Source: Raineya sp.
GTDB taxonomy: Bacteria; Bacteroidota; Bacteroidia; Cytophagales; Thermonemataceae
DNA length: 64,000 nt
Direction: 5' to 3'
NCBI GenBank assembly: GCA_025454915.1
Contig: JALONN010000002.1
Coordinates: forward strand, 186,001-250,000
Made by a program: the position numbers and the translations under genes. The notes under the pieces are model-generated. The model did not search any database. It worked only from the letters and a program-made list of their open reading frames with translations, and was not told where the DNA came from. Below are positions 15,323-24,441 of this stretch, piece after piece. Within the stretch, counting starts at the first letter, position 1; every line of letters begins with the position of its first letter.

Positions 15323-17629
15323 ATGTTTTTCCGTTTTTTTATTTTATTTATAATATTTCATGGTGCTATATCATCGAAAGCCCAATCTGTGTTAGATAGT
15401 CTCCTGAAAGATTTGTATCAAACAGAAGATGCTGTCAGTTTAATTAAGCTGGAGAAAATTTTTGATATACCAATTTTAAAGCGAGTAGTTAAGCATGAAA
15501 ATGATGACACTTGTAGAAAGCAAATGATACATATTTTTGATAAAGAAGTTGAACGGGTCAATTCTCCATTTTTTAAGAGTATTATTTATAGTAAACTTAG
15601 TGAAGTAAATACTCTTGTAAATAAAAGCACTCCTTTAGGTATTAAAAATCTAAAAAATGCAGAAAAATATGTTGGTAGAACTAAAAGTGATGTTGCTGTT
15701 TTTTATTTTCGGATGAAAAAGTCTGCTTACTTTTTACAAGCCAACAAGTATGATTCAGCTTTATATTTTGCAACAAAAGCTCTTGAAATAAGTAAAAGCA
15801 TTCCACATGACAGTATCTCCAACTCTGCCAACTACTTTATTGGTGGTGTTTATTATAGAGGAAGGCTTTATTCCAAAGCAAGAGAGTATTTTCTATTAGC
15901 AATCAAAACTGATGGTAAAGATGCAAGAAAGCATCTAACTATTACCAATACTATAGGAGTAGCTTATCGGAATGAAGGAAAACATGATTCTGCAAGATTA
16001 TATTTCAAAAAGGTAATTGACAGAGCTACTTTTTACAAAGATACAGCTTGGATAAGTATTGCAAATGGAAATATTGGTAGTACTTACCTTCTTGAAAACG
16101 AAAATGAAAAAGCAATACCCTACTTATTAATTAATTTATCTTTAGCAGCAAGAAATAAAACAAAAAACCATTTGGATGGTAATACAATCAATGTTGTCAT
16201 TGGTATTGCAAAAGCTTATTTGGGACTAAATGACCTGAAAAATGCAAAAATATATAAAGACAGTGCTACCCATAACATGCCTTACGACAAAGGTAGGAAT
16301 AAAAGAGTTGCAAGGAATTATTATGAAATGTGTGCCTTGTATTATCAGAAATTAGGTGATTATGAACAAGCTTTCAAACTTCTTGAAAAGTTTCATCATT
16401 TAAAAGACAGTCTTGAATTGGCAGAAGAAAATCAAAGAGCTGTTGAAGTACAAAACCAAATAGAGATAGAAAAACACATTGAAAAAGAACAAAGTCAAGC
16501 TCTTGAAAATGAACAAAAAAACAAATTAATTATCAGTTTTATTATCATTCTTATTTTGAGTTTTTTCTTGATTTATTTTTTATGGAAAAGCAATAAACTA
16601 AGAAACCAAAATAATAAAAAATTAGCAAGCCAAAAAGAAGAAATTTCAGCCCAAGCTGAAGAATTGAGAGCAATCAATCATAAATTAGTAGAGTTGGATG
16701 AGTTTAAACAGAACATGACTAGCATGATTATTCATGATTTAAAAAATCCCCTCAATGCTCTTTTAAATATTTCACCTCAGAAAATGGTTAATTATACTGA
16801 ACAAATTCGAAGCTATGCACAACAAATGCAACGTTTGGTTCTCAATATTCTTGATATTCAAAAGTTTGAAGAAGCTCAGATTTCTTTAGATAAACGTACT
16901 GTTCCTATTATCAATATTATTGAAAATGCTCTAAATCAAGTCCATTTCTTAATATCACAAAAAAATATTCTTATCAAAAAAGATATTCAGAAGAACTTAT
17001 ATGTATATGCCGATCAGGAAATGTTAGAAAGAGTATTTGTGAATTTATTAACCAATGCTATTAAATATTCTTCTTTTAATCAGGAAGTGCAAGTTAAAGT
17101 CAAAAAAAACAATGAACAATTATTTTGCAGTATCAAAGACTTTGGTATTGGTATTTCTGAAGATAAATTACATTTAGTATTCAATAAATTTGTACAAATG
17201 GAAGCTCGTTCTTCTATTGGGATGCGTTCAACAGGTTTAGGGCTTACTTATTGTAAAATGGCTATTGAAGCCCATCATGGAATTATTGATGTTACCTCAC
17301 AAAAAGGGCAAGGTTCAGAGTTTTGGTTCAAACTTCCTCTTACTACTCCTGAAAATCAAGACTTTGAAGAAAAAAATCAAGAAAATTTTGCATTACATGA
17401 GGATTCTTTGGAACTTTCGAATGAAGATAAATTTTTATTAAAACCATTCCTTATATCTTTACAAAAACTAGAAGTATATTATGTCTCTGACTTAGAAAGT
17501 CTTTTACAAAGTATTTCTTTTTTGGAAAATAATGAACGACTAAAACACTGGCACAACCGACTAAAAAATGCTATTTTTACCATGAATCAACCCTTATATT
17601 TACAAATTGTAGAAGAGATAAATTCTTGA
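15323..17629 (+). CDS. TPR-containing membrane sensor histidine kinase
   Basis: The frame opens with TTG at 15302, but the ATG at 15323 gives a proper signal peptide (MFFRFFILFIIFHGAISSKAQ), so it is preferred: 768 residues. Periplasmic TPR-like repeats (about 120-350; for example YDSALYFATKALEISKS) lead through a coiled coil to one span (about 402-422). A HisKA domain follows with the H-box MIIHDLKNPLNAL (His471), then a HATPase domain with N-box NLLTNAIKYS, FGIGIS and GLGLTYCK. A C-terminal helical extension of about 90 residues follows. Its stop overlaps the TTG upstream of the next gene, so it is in an operon with the receiver-kinase at 17635. Confidence 0.88.
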   Translation: MFFRFFILFIIFHGAISSKAQSVLDSLLKDLYQTEDAVSLIKLEKIFDIPILKRVVKHENDDTCRKQMIHIFDKEVERVNSPFFKSIIYSKLSEVNTLVNKSTPLGIKNLKNAEKYVGRTKSDVAVFYFRMKKSAYFLQANKYDSALYFATKALEISKSIPHDSISNSANYFIGGVYYRGRLYSKAREYFLLAIKTDGKDARKHLTITNTIGVAYRNEGKHDSARLYFKKVIDRATFYKDTAWISIANGNIGSTYLLENENEKAIPYLLINLSLAARNKTKNHLDGNTINVVIGIAKAYLGLNDLKNAKIYKDSATHNMPYDKGRNKRVARNYYEMCALYYQKLGDYEQAFKLLEKFHHLKDSLELAEENQRAVEVQNQIEIEKHIEKEQSQALENEQKNKLIISFIIILILSFFLIYFLWKSNKLRNQNNKKLASQKEEISAQAEELRAINHKLVELDEFKQNMTSMIIHDLKNPLNALLNISPQKMVNYTEQIRSYAQQMQRLVLNILDIQKFEEAQISLDKRTVPIINIIENALNQVHFLISQKNILIKKDIQKNLYVYADQEMLERVFVNLLTNAIKYSSFNQEVQVKVKKNNEQLFCSIKDFGIGISEDKLHLVFNKFVQMEARSSIGMRSTGLGLTYCKMAIEAHHGIIDVTSQKGQGSEFWFKLPLTTPENQDFEEKNQENFALHEDSLELSNEDKFLLKPFLISLQKLEVYYVSDLESLLQSISFLENNERLKHWHNRLKNAIFTMNQPLYLQIVEEINS

Positions 17630-17634
17630 AAGGT

Positions 17635-18756
17635 ATGCTTATCCTAAAAAACAAACCCACTTTATTAATTGCTGATGACCAACCTGATAATCTTCGAGCA
17701 ATTATCGACATTCTACAAAAATCATCTCTTCAGTTTGAATTTATCAATGTGCCAAATGGTAAAGTACTTGTTGATATTGCTATCAAAAAACAACCTGATT
17801 TAATAATTACAGATTGGGAAATGCCAGAAATGAATGGCTTAGAAGCTATTTCAGCACTCAAACAACACCCTCAGACACAAGACATACCTGTTATTATCTG
17901 TACAGGTATCATGATTACTCCCAATGACTTAAAAGTTGCCTTGGAAGCTGGTGCTGCAGACTATATTAAAAAACCTATTGAACCCATTGAGCTTTTAGCA
18001 AGAGTGCAGTCTATGCTAACTCTTTCAGCATCTTATAGAAAAATCAAAGAACAGAAAGAAGAGCTTGAAACTCTTAATATACTAAAAAACAGGCTTTTAT
18101 CGGTCGTATCTCATGATACTCGCAGCCCTCTTAATTCTTTAAAAGGAACATTATTTCTACTTGAAAACGACGCTCTTACACAAGAAGAGATGAAAGATAC
18201 TGTCGGAAAAATTATCATTCAATCTGAGCAGGTCAACAATTTTTTGGATAATCTTTTACATTGGGCAAAAAGTCAGTTCGAGCAACTCAAACCAAATATT
18301 TCTACACTTAATTTACAGGAAATTCTTCATACAACCATAGAATTATTGAAACCTATTGCTCTTGCAAAAAAAATAACTATCTCATATCAGGATATTCAGG
18401 ATGTAATTGTTGAAGCTGATAAAGAGATGCTCAAAACAGTTATCCGTAATCTAATTTCCAATGCTATTAAATTTTGCTCTGCTAACGACACCATTGAAAT
18501 AAAAACACTCACTAGTAACAATCAGGTTACTATTTTTTGTAATGATACAGGTATAGGTATTAGTCAAGAAAATTTGGAGAAAATTTTTGGTAAAGGGCAA
18601 CTCAGTACACAAGGCACTAATAACGAACTGGGAACAGGTTTGGGCTTATTACTTTGTAAATCATTTGTAGAAGCCAATGGCGGAAATATTGGTGTAACAA
18701 GCCAAGAAAATAAAGGCAGTTCTTTTTGGTTTACAGTTCCATTATCTAAAAACTAA
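17635..18756 (+). CDS. Receiver-histidine kinase hybrid (response regulator first)
   Basis: A 373-residue cytoplasmic protein from the ATG at 17635; a TTG at 17626 overlapping the upstream stop is the alternative start. An N-terminal receiver domain (about 7-125) has the acidic pocket ADDQPDN, phospho-acceptor Asp60 (ITDWEMPEMNG) and KKP. A coiled linker leads to HisKA with VVSHDTRSPLNSL (His160), then HATPase with NLISNAIKFCS, NDTGIGIS and GTGLGLLLCK. There is no DNA-binding output, so it relays phosphate, most simply from the TPR kinase just upstream. The beta-lactamase gene starts 23 bases after its stop. Confidence 0.88.
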   Translation: MLILKNKPTLLIADDQPDNLRAIIDILQKSSLQFEFINVPNGKVLVDIAIKKQPDLIITDWEMPEMNGLEAISALKQHPQTQDIPVIICTGIMITPNDLKVALEAGAADYIKKPIEPIELLARVQSMLTLSASYRKIKEQKEELETLNILKNRLLSVVSHDTRSPLNSLKGTLFLLENDALTQEEMKDTVGKIIIQSEQVNNFLDNLLHWAKSQFEQLKPNISTLNLQEILHTTIELLKPIALAKKITISYQDIQDVIVEADKEMLKTVIRNLISNAIKFCSANDTIEIKTLTSNNQVTIFCNDTGIGISQENLEKIFGKGQLSTQGTNNELGTGLGLLLCKSFVEANGGNIGVTSQENKGSSFWFTVPLSKN

Positions 18757-18779
18757 TTCTATCTATATCTATTTTTAAT

Positions 18780-19664
18780 ATGTATTTAAAACTTTTTTTC
18801 AGTATTCTTTTTACTTTGTTTTTTACACAAAACATTATTTCTCAATCTATTAGAAAAAAGATAGATAGTCTCATAAATACAAAAAAAGCAGAAATAGGAA
18901 TTGCTATTTATGATTTACAAACCAAAGATACCATCACATGGGGAAATCATAGAAAATACCCCATGCAAAGTGTCTATAAGTTTCATTTAGCGTTGGCAGT
19001 TTTAAATCATGTAGATAAAGGTAAATTATCTTTAGAACAAAAAATTCTTGTTAAAAAATCTGATTTGCTTCCCAATACTTGGAGTCCTCTCCGAGAAAAA
19101 TATCCACAAGGAAATATAGAATTGCCTTTAAGTGAAATTATTCATTATACAGTAGCAGCCAGCGATAACAATGGTTGTGACATTCTTTTCAGGCTATTAG
19201 GTGGTACAAAAAAAGTCCATCAATACATTAAATCTCTAGGAATCAAAGAAATTGCTATCAAAGCAACAGAAGAAGAAATGCATAAAGAATGGAATGTACA
19301 GTTTACAAACTGGACAACTCCCTTGGCTACGGTTCAGCTATTACAAATTTTTCATCAAAAAAATATTCTTTCTAAAAAATCTCAAGAATTTCTTTGGAAA
19401 ACAATGATTGAAACTTCAACTGGTTTAAAAAGAATGAAATATTTATTGCCTAAAAATACTATTGTAGCTCACAAAACTGGAACTTCAGGCGATAAAGATG
19501 GTATTACATCAGCTATTAATGATATGGGAATTATCCAGTTACCCAATGGAAATTATATAGCCGTTTGTGTTTTTGTTTCTAACTCTAAAGAGAGTTTTGA
19601 GACCAATGAGCAAATTATTGCAGATATCACAAAACTGATTTGGGATTATTATGTAAATAAATAA
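18780..19664 (+). CDS. Class A beta-lactamase, subclass A2-like
   Basis: A 294-residue exported serine beta-lactamase. A signal peptide (about 1-21) is followed by the active-site S64-V-Y-K67, the S128-D-N130 loop, a Glu-rich omega-loop start (ATEEEMH, Glu164-166, then QFTNWTTP), and H-K232-T-G. Class A enzymes hydrolyse beta-lactam rings. The WNVQFTNWTTP stretch and overall spacing match the Bacteroidota subclass A2 enzymes (CfxA/CblA/PER relatives). It follows two kinase genes by only 23 bases, and no separate promoter box is evident in that gap, so co-transcription is likely. Spectrum cannot be read from sequence. No mobile element is adjacent, which suggests a resident chromosomal gene. 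Confidence 0.9.
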   Translation: MYLKLFFSILFTLFFTQNIISQSIRKKIDSLINTKKAEIGIAIYDLQTKDTITWGNHRKYPMQSVYKFHLALAVLNHVDKGKLSLEQKILVKKSDLLPNTWSPLREKYPQGNIELPLSEIIHYTVAASDNNGCDILFRLLGGTKKVHQYIKSLGIKEIAIKATEEEMHKEWNVQFTNWTTPLATVQLLQIFHQKNILSKKSQEFLWKTMIETSTGLKRMKYLLPKNTIVAHKTGTSGDKDGITSAINDMGIIQLPNGNYIAVCVFVSNSKESFETNEQIIADITKLIWDYYVNK

Positions 19665-19668
19665 AAGG

Positions 19669-20418
19669 CTATGGATTATTTCTCAAAATATACTCTATTT
19701 CCGATTCAGGGTTAAGGGTTTCTCCAACATAAAAGGCATTACTACCTTGTCCTTCAAGTAAATCGAAGTAAAGCATATAACGTTTAGGGTTTTCTTTACT
19801 CTGAGCTAGTACATGTCTGGTTTCTCCTTTACCTTCTACAAAATTTTCACCTTCAGCTTCAAAGAAAAAACTTCCCACATCTACCATTTTCCATTGTTCC
19901 TGATTATTAGGAAGGCTAAAAAACACATCTGCTGTTTGGTCACTATCTGCGAACTGCATGGCAGGTCCTGGATTATCATCTGTTCCCAAGAAAAATGGCG
20001 TTAAAGGTTTTTCAATACTCTGTCTTTGTAAAAAAAACCAAATAATATCAGCTCCTTCTCCTTTGGGCATACTAACAAGAGCTTTTTTATCATCCACACT
20101 TAATATTGGAAAAAAACGACCTGTTTCAAGATGATTATCATTTTCATCCCAAGTCATTTCTACAAGTTTCATTTTCCCTAAAACCTGATAATTTTTTTCC
20201 CAATGTACAATTAGATTACCTATCTGTATTTTACGAAGTTTTTCATAAACGGAAGCATTATCAAAAGCCATTTGTTCTTCAAATTTAGTTCGTTCGATTT
20301 GTTTTTCAGTTTGTGTTATTTTACGATTATATAATAGCCTCCTTACCAACCAAATACCTCCGACTATTGCTACAATAATTCCTACATAAAAAAGAAAATA
20401 CATTGTATCTATATGCAT
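19669..20418 (-). CDS. Hypothetical membrane-anchored protein
   Basis: A 249-residue protein with one N-terminal span (about 6-26, MYFLFYVGIIVAIVGGIWLV), a basic stop-transfer segment (RRLLYNRK), and a soluble, strand-rich domain of about 200 residues with many acidic and aromatic residues (KIQIGNLIVHWEKNYQVLGK). The soluble part has some resemblance to DUF4178-type domains, but I would not assign it. Its start is 12 bases after the end of the Ser-rich-tail gene on the same strand, so the two are probably one operon and may work together. Confidence 0.6.
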   Translation of the reverse strand: MHIDTMYFLFYVGIIVAIVGGIWLVRRLLYNRKITQTEKQIERTKFEEQMAFDNASVYEKLRKIQIGNLIVHWEKNYQVLGKMKLVEMTWDENDNHLETGRFFPILSVDDKKALVSMPKGEGADIIWFFLQRQSIEKPLTPFFLGTDDNPGPAMQFADSDQTADVFFSLPNNQEQWKMVDVGSFFFEAEGENFVEGKGETRHVLAQSKENPKRYMLYFDLLEGQGSNAFYVGETLNPESEIEYILRNNP

Positions 20419-20430
20419 AATTGATATTGT

Positions 20431-21933
20431 TTAACGTTTTTTCTTAGAACTGCTACCCCAAGAACGTGAGTCTGAACGTCTGGAACTTGAGCTTGATGAT
20501 GAACTCGATTTTTTAGAAGAACTTGAAGACGATGAACTCCAAGAACGTGAGTCTGATTTTTTACTGGAACTGGAGTAAGAACTTCCACTACTACTTTTAT
20601 TACTACTTGATCCTCCACTACTTTTAGAACCTGAATAAGAGTTTCCACTCCCATAATTTTTAGAACCAGAACTACTTGAAGATGAGTAACTACGTGTTGA
20701 GGGTTTCTTGAATGCTAAATTATAAACTTTGTTTGACTTTTCAGAACTTGTTTGTAACTGATTTTGAGCATACATCCAATTACCTGCCATAGCATATTGC
20801 CATGCTAATTGTTGTGCCAAAAATGCTTCATTAGATAATCTATCGTATGAACTTCTATCAGAACTACTAATACTAGCACTTTTTGTAGCCTTTAAATCTT
20901 TATCTATGGCATTATATTGTGCTATAAAGTTATTGTAAGATTCTTTTTGGGTATTGTACTCATTCATAAGAGCCGTTTCATAAGGAGCTAATTTTTCGAG
21001 TATAAACAAAGCATCTATGTATTCTTTATTAGTGGACTTTATTTGAGCCTGTGGTAACAAATTCATACATATTTTTAATAATGAATCTGTTTTTTTCATG
21101 GCTGGTGAGCCACTCATCAACATCTTAGGTTGTGATATACTACTATTTGTTTCAAGTTTAATTAGATTTATATTTCTAGACAATGATATGATTGAATTAG
21201 GGACAGTTTTTGGAGCATTCACAAAACCTACAAACAAATTATTAGCATACTCATAATTACCCATCATTCGCTTCGACTCTGCTTCTGCAATGGCACTATT
21301 TGTCATCAAAGTATGTTGGCTAACAGCCGATTTGCCTTCATAATTAGGAGAGTAAAATTCACTCATCAATTGTAAACTATTGTCAATCTTATGATTAGAA
21401 GTGCCAAATACAGCCAAACAATCTAGCAACGCTTTTTTATGTCTTTCTTCAAAAGGAGATTCTTTTATTTTTCCTTTTAAATTTTCTACATTAGAATTGA
21501 GCATTTTTTGTTGTGCTGTAATACCCTCAATGTCTTTTCTAGTTTTACTTTTCAAATTAATGAGACTAGTGTACTTATTATAGAAATAAAATTGATTAGT
21601 TTTGAATATTTGCATTTCAGTATAAACATCTTGTAATCCTATTACTGAATAGCTTTTCTTTTTTTGTTCATAAAGGTTTTTTACATTTTTATATGAACTT
21701 TTTACATTGTCAAAATCTTTTGTAAAAGATTCTATTTCAGATGGTTTAAACCAATTAATAACATTTTTTTGAATATCTTTTTCAGTTTCTTCCCATTTCG
21801 AAAAATCCCATCTATATTCCTTTTCAATAGCATTTTGCCCTGTAATAGGTGCTATTGCAAATGCACTTACCAATCCTGACACCAAAACGATTATGGGAGC
21901 AATGGTATTTTTTTGTTTTAAAGGTGTGTTCAT
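20431..21933 (-). CDS. Hypothetical helical protein with Ser-rich, basic C-terminal tail
   Basis: The ATG at 21933 (MNTPLKQKNTIAPIIV) is chosen over the one at 21981 because it leads straight into the membrane segment or signal anchor (about 10-32). The 500-residue product has a mostly helical body with coiled-coil regions (about 40-400) and then a low-complexity tail of about 90 residues made of Ser, Lys, Arg, Gly and Tyr, containing two SDSRSW copies and ending SSKKKR. No known domain. The tail could be disordered and bind an anionic polymer such as lipopolysaccharide, nucleic acid or teichoic-like glycan, but that is only inference. The operon partner is the anchored protein at 19669. Confidence 0.65.
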   Translation of the reverse strand: MNTPLKQKNTIAPIIVLVSGLVSAFAIAPITGQNAIEKEYRWDFSKWEETEKDIQKNVINWFKPSEIESFTKDFDNVKSSYKNVKNLYEQKKKSYSVIGLQDVYTEMQIFKTNQFYFYNKYTSLINLKSKTRKDIEGITAQQKMLNSNVENLKGKIKESPFEERHKKALLDCLAVFGTSNHKIDNSLQLMSEFYSPNYEGKSAVSQHTLMTNSAIAEAESKRMMGNYEYANNLFVGFVNAPKTVPNSIISLSRNINLIKLETNSSISQPKMLMSGSPAMKKTDSLLKICMNLLPQAQIKSTNKEYIDALFILEKLAPYETALMNEYNTQKESYNNFIAQYNAIDKDLKATKSASISSSDRSSYDRLSNEAFLAQQLAWQYAMAGNWMYAQNQLQTSSEKSNKVYNLAFKKPSTRSYSSSSSSGSKNYGSGNSYSGSKSSGGSSSNKSSSGSSYSSSSKKSDSRSWSSSSSSSSKKSSSSSSSSSRRSDSRSWGSSSKKKR

Positions 21934-22051
21934 ATCCCAGCATTTTTCTGAAAATATACAAATTCTCAAAGATTTTTCCAAAATAAGTTCTTTCTTCTAA
22001 ATTCTATTTGGTTCAATTTTTGAATTTATAAAAGTACCCTTTAAACACATT

Positions 22052-22435
22052 ATGCAGAATAAATCTTTGATATTAGGTTTTACTCTAAATATACCCTTAG
22101 GTTTTATTTTGTGGTATATTTTATGGTATGGAGGGCTGGGATTTTTCGGAATTCCAATAATGATTGCTCTGACTTTAAATGGTTATTTATTGGCTTGGTA
22201 TTGGAAGGATTTATTTCTTAATTTTTGGAAAAAAAGCCTTTTAGGATGGTTTTCAATGCTTATAAACCATTTTTTATTTTTTGGAACAGAGTTTTTTATT
22301 CTCCAAAATCATACAGATATGATTATGAGTCCCATAACTTCTAAAAACTTTTTTTCTTGGGAGGTTCTATTCTATTATCCTTTTTGTTTATTGGGTTTTA
22401 TACTCTTTTATGAAACTAAAAAAAAGGGTTCATAA
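22052..22435 (+). CDS. Hypothetical small membrane protein
   Basis: A 127-residue integral membrane protein with four predicted spans and many Trp/Phe residues (GFILWYILWYGGLGFFG near the N-terminus). It has no charged motif or conserved signature that I can recognise. The C-terminus is KKKGS. It is a single-gene unit: its stop codon lies inside the terminator hairpin shared with the convergent serA gene. Confidence 0.6.
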   Translation: MQNKSLILGFTLNIPLGFILWYILWYGGLGFFGIPIMIALTLNGYLLAWYWKDLFLNFWKKSLLGWFSMLINHFLFFGTEFFILQNHTDMIMSPITSKNFFSWEVLFYYPFCLLGFILFYETKKKGS

Positions 22436-22458
22436 TATTTTTATGAACCCTTTTTTTT
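22418..22458. terminator. Bidirectional terminator overlapping a stop codon
   Basis: AAAAAAGGGTTCATAA pairs with TTATGAACCCTTTTTT around a 5-base loop. The left arm includes the stop codon of the plus-strand gene (22433-22435) and the right arm reaches the stop of serA at 22457. It can serve both convergent genes. Confidence 0.85.
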
Positions 22459-24343
22459 AATACAACACTCTAAATTTAATTGTATTTTCAATTTCTTTCA
22501 AATCTGTAATCACATCCTTACTATATTCTTTGTCAATATCAGTAATTACATAGCCTATCTCTTCATTTGTTTTAAGGTATTGTCCTAAAATATTAATCTG
22601 ATGGTTTGCCAAAATCAAATTGATTTTAGCTAAAATGCCCGCTGTATTTTTATGGATATGAAGTAATCTATGAGCATTTTTCTGAGCAGGAAGCTGTAAA
22701 TTGGGGATATTTACACTTGCATAAGTGCTTCCTGTATTGATATACTCTATAAGCTTATTGGGAACATAAGTACCTATATTTTCTTGTGCTTCTTCTGTAC
22801 TACCTCCTATATGAGGTGTTAGAATAACGTTTGACAGCCCTCTCAGCTGGTTTTCAAAACTTTCATCATTGGTTTTGGGTTCGTATGGAAATACATCTAC
22901 AGCCGTACCAGCTATTTTTCCTGAACGAATATTTTTTACAAGAGCCTCTATATCAACAATATGACCCCTTGCTAAATTTAAGAATACAACACCCTGCTTC
23001 ATTAAGGCAAACTCGTTTTCTCCAATTAAGTTTTCATTCTCTTTTCTGCCATCTACATGTAATGTTACAAAATCTGCTATCTGTAAAAGCTCTTCTAGAC
23101 TATTACATTTTTGAGCATTTCCTAATGACAATTTATCTACCACATCATAGAAATATACTTGCATTCCCATTGCCTCTGCCAATACAGAAAGCTGAGAACC
23201 AATGTTTCCATAACCTACAATTCCCAATTTTTTACCCCTTATTTCTCGGCTATTGTTTGCAGATTTATCCCAAACTCCTTGGTGCATTTTCTGACTTTTT
23301 TCTGCAATTTGCCTTGTGAGGATAATCATCTCACCCAAAGCCATTTCCACTACACTTCTTGTATTACTATATGGAGCATTAAATACAGCTATCCCCTTTT
23401 GCATACAGGTATTTAAGTCTATTTGGTTTGTTCCAATACAATAAGCTCCAATAGCTATGAGCCGTTCTGCATGGTCCAAAACTTTAGCTGTTACATTTGT
23501 TTTTGAGCGTATACCAAGAATAGATACATCTTTAATTTTTTCAATGAGTTCATCCTCATTCAAAGCTCCTTTCAGGGCTTCTACCTGATATCCCTCATTT
23601 CTAAAAATTTCCTGAGCTTTGGGGTGTACATTTTCGAGTAATAAAACTTTTATTCGGTGTTTTGGATAAGAAACTTGCATAGGTAACTTGTGGATAAATA
23701 AAAACTCGTCTAAATTGGGTAGAATATAATCTGCTTTTTCTGCAACTTGTGGGCGTTCAACATTTTCAGTAAATGCATAAAAATGATTAGCAAGTCCAGC
23801 TTCTCTCATTTCGTAATCTGTGTAACCATCTCCAATTACATACACTTCTCCTTCTAAATTTAACTCTCTGAGTAATAAAACTTTCCCTTTATTTTTTGAA
23901 AGAAGAATTTGTTTATCATAACCTATTATATTTTGCTTCTCATCAAATGTAAATTCGTTAGCATAAATATTTTCAGGATTGATACCATATTTTGTTACGA
24001 TAGGTTCTATAAACTCTCTAAAACCACTAGATATAATCAAAATATTTTCTGAATAAGTCTCTAAAAATTTCTTATTCCTTGAGAATGAAATAGATACTTT
24101 ATTTTCCAGAAACTCTACTAATTTTAAGATGTCGTTTTTATTTGCAGAAAGTAATTTTATTCGTTGTTCAAGAGCTTGTTCAAACGAAAGTTTACCTTCC
24201 ATTCCTAGTTTTGTAATTTCTTCTATTTTAGAAACTATTTCTTGTTGGTTGGGTTTGCCCTCTAAGGCTATTCGGGCAAGTTCATCCAAGCCTTCTACCT
24301 GAGTAAAAGTGCTGTCAAAATCAATAATAATATATTTATTCAT
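22457..24343 (-). CDS. serA: Fused phosphoserine phosphatase-like / 3-phosphoglycerate dehydrogenase
   Basis: A 628-residue two-enzyme fusion. Residues about 1-215 form a HAD phosphatase of SerB type: nucleophile motif DFDSTFT (Asp8, Asp10), IISSGF and VIGDGYTDYEM. Residues about 230-540 are D-3-phosphoglycerate dehydrogenase: SKTNVTAKVL, the NAD-binding GIVGYGNIGS, NLARGHIVD and LTPHIGGSTEEAQ. An ACT domain (about 550-628, HKNTAGILAKINLILANHQINILGQ) may give serine feedback control. The protein would carry the first and last steps of serine synthesis in one chain; the middle step (SerC) is not here. Its promoter is at 24363-24392. Confidence 0.92.
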   Translation of the reverse strand: MNKYIIIDFDSTFTQVEGLDELARIALEGKPNQQEIVSKIEEITKLGMEGKLSFEQALEQRIKLLSANKNDILKLVEFLENKVSISFSRNKKFLETYSENILIISSGFREFIEPIVTKYGINPENIYANEFTFDEKQNIIGYDKQILLSKNKGKVLLLRELNLEGEVYVIGDGYTDYEMREAGLANHFYAFTENVERPQVAEKADYILPNLDEFLFIHKLPMQVSYPKHRIKVLLLENVHPKAQEIFRNEGYQVEALKGALNEDELIEKIKDVSILGIRSKTNVTAKVLDHAERLIAIGAYCIGTNQIDLNTCMQKGIAVFNAPYSNTRSVVEMALGEMIILTRQIAEKSQKMHQGVWDKSANNSREIRGKKLGIVGYGNIGSQLSVLAEAMGMQVYFYDVVDKLSLGNAQKCNSLEELLQIADFVTLHVDGRKENENLIGENEFALMKQGVVFLNLARGHIVDIEALVKNIRSGKIAGTAVDVFPYEPKTNDESFENQLRGLSNVILTPHIGGSTEEAQENIGTYVPNKLIEYINTGSTYASVNIPNLQLPAQKNAHRLLHIHKNTAGILAKINLILANHQINILGQYLKTNEEIGYVITDIDKEYSKDVITDLKEIENTIKFRVLY

Positions 24344-24362
24344 GGCTGGTATGGTATTTCTA

Positions 24363-24392
24363 CAAAACTACACGAAAAACCCTAATAAGCAA
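24363..24392 (-). promoter_or_regulatory. Bacteroidetes-type promoter for serA
   Basis: On the minus strand TTG (24392-24390) is followed after 19 bases by TAGTTTTG (24370-24363), which matches the TTG / TAnnTTTG pair. It ends 20 bases before the serA ATG. Confidence 0.5.
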
Positions 24393-24416
24393 AAAAGCCC
24401 ACAATCAAGTGAGCTT
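24391..24416 (-). terminator. Terminator downstream of nuoC
   Basis: On the minus strand AAGCTCAC, a 6-base loop, and GTGGGCTT form an 8-bp stem with one mismatch, followed by TTTT. It lies 26 bases after the nuoC stop and overlaps the upstream part of the serA promoter. Confidence 0.6.
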
Positions 24417-24441
24417 CCTTTGTAATTCAAAGTAATTTATA

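Noticed and set aside
18780..19664. Beta-lactamase as a recently acquired resistance gene
   Set aside because: There are no mobile-element ends or integron sites next to it, and base composition looks like its neighbours, so a resident chromosomal gene is more likely.
20409..20654. Frame with Val/Gln-rich product near the Ser-rich gene
   Set aside because: It is the shadow of the AGT/TCT-rich codons of the Ser-rich tail in another frame.
22831..23416. Long plus-strand frames of 162 and 85 codons
   Set aside because: They lie antisense inside serA, whose own coding sequence is complete with all motifs.
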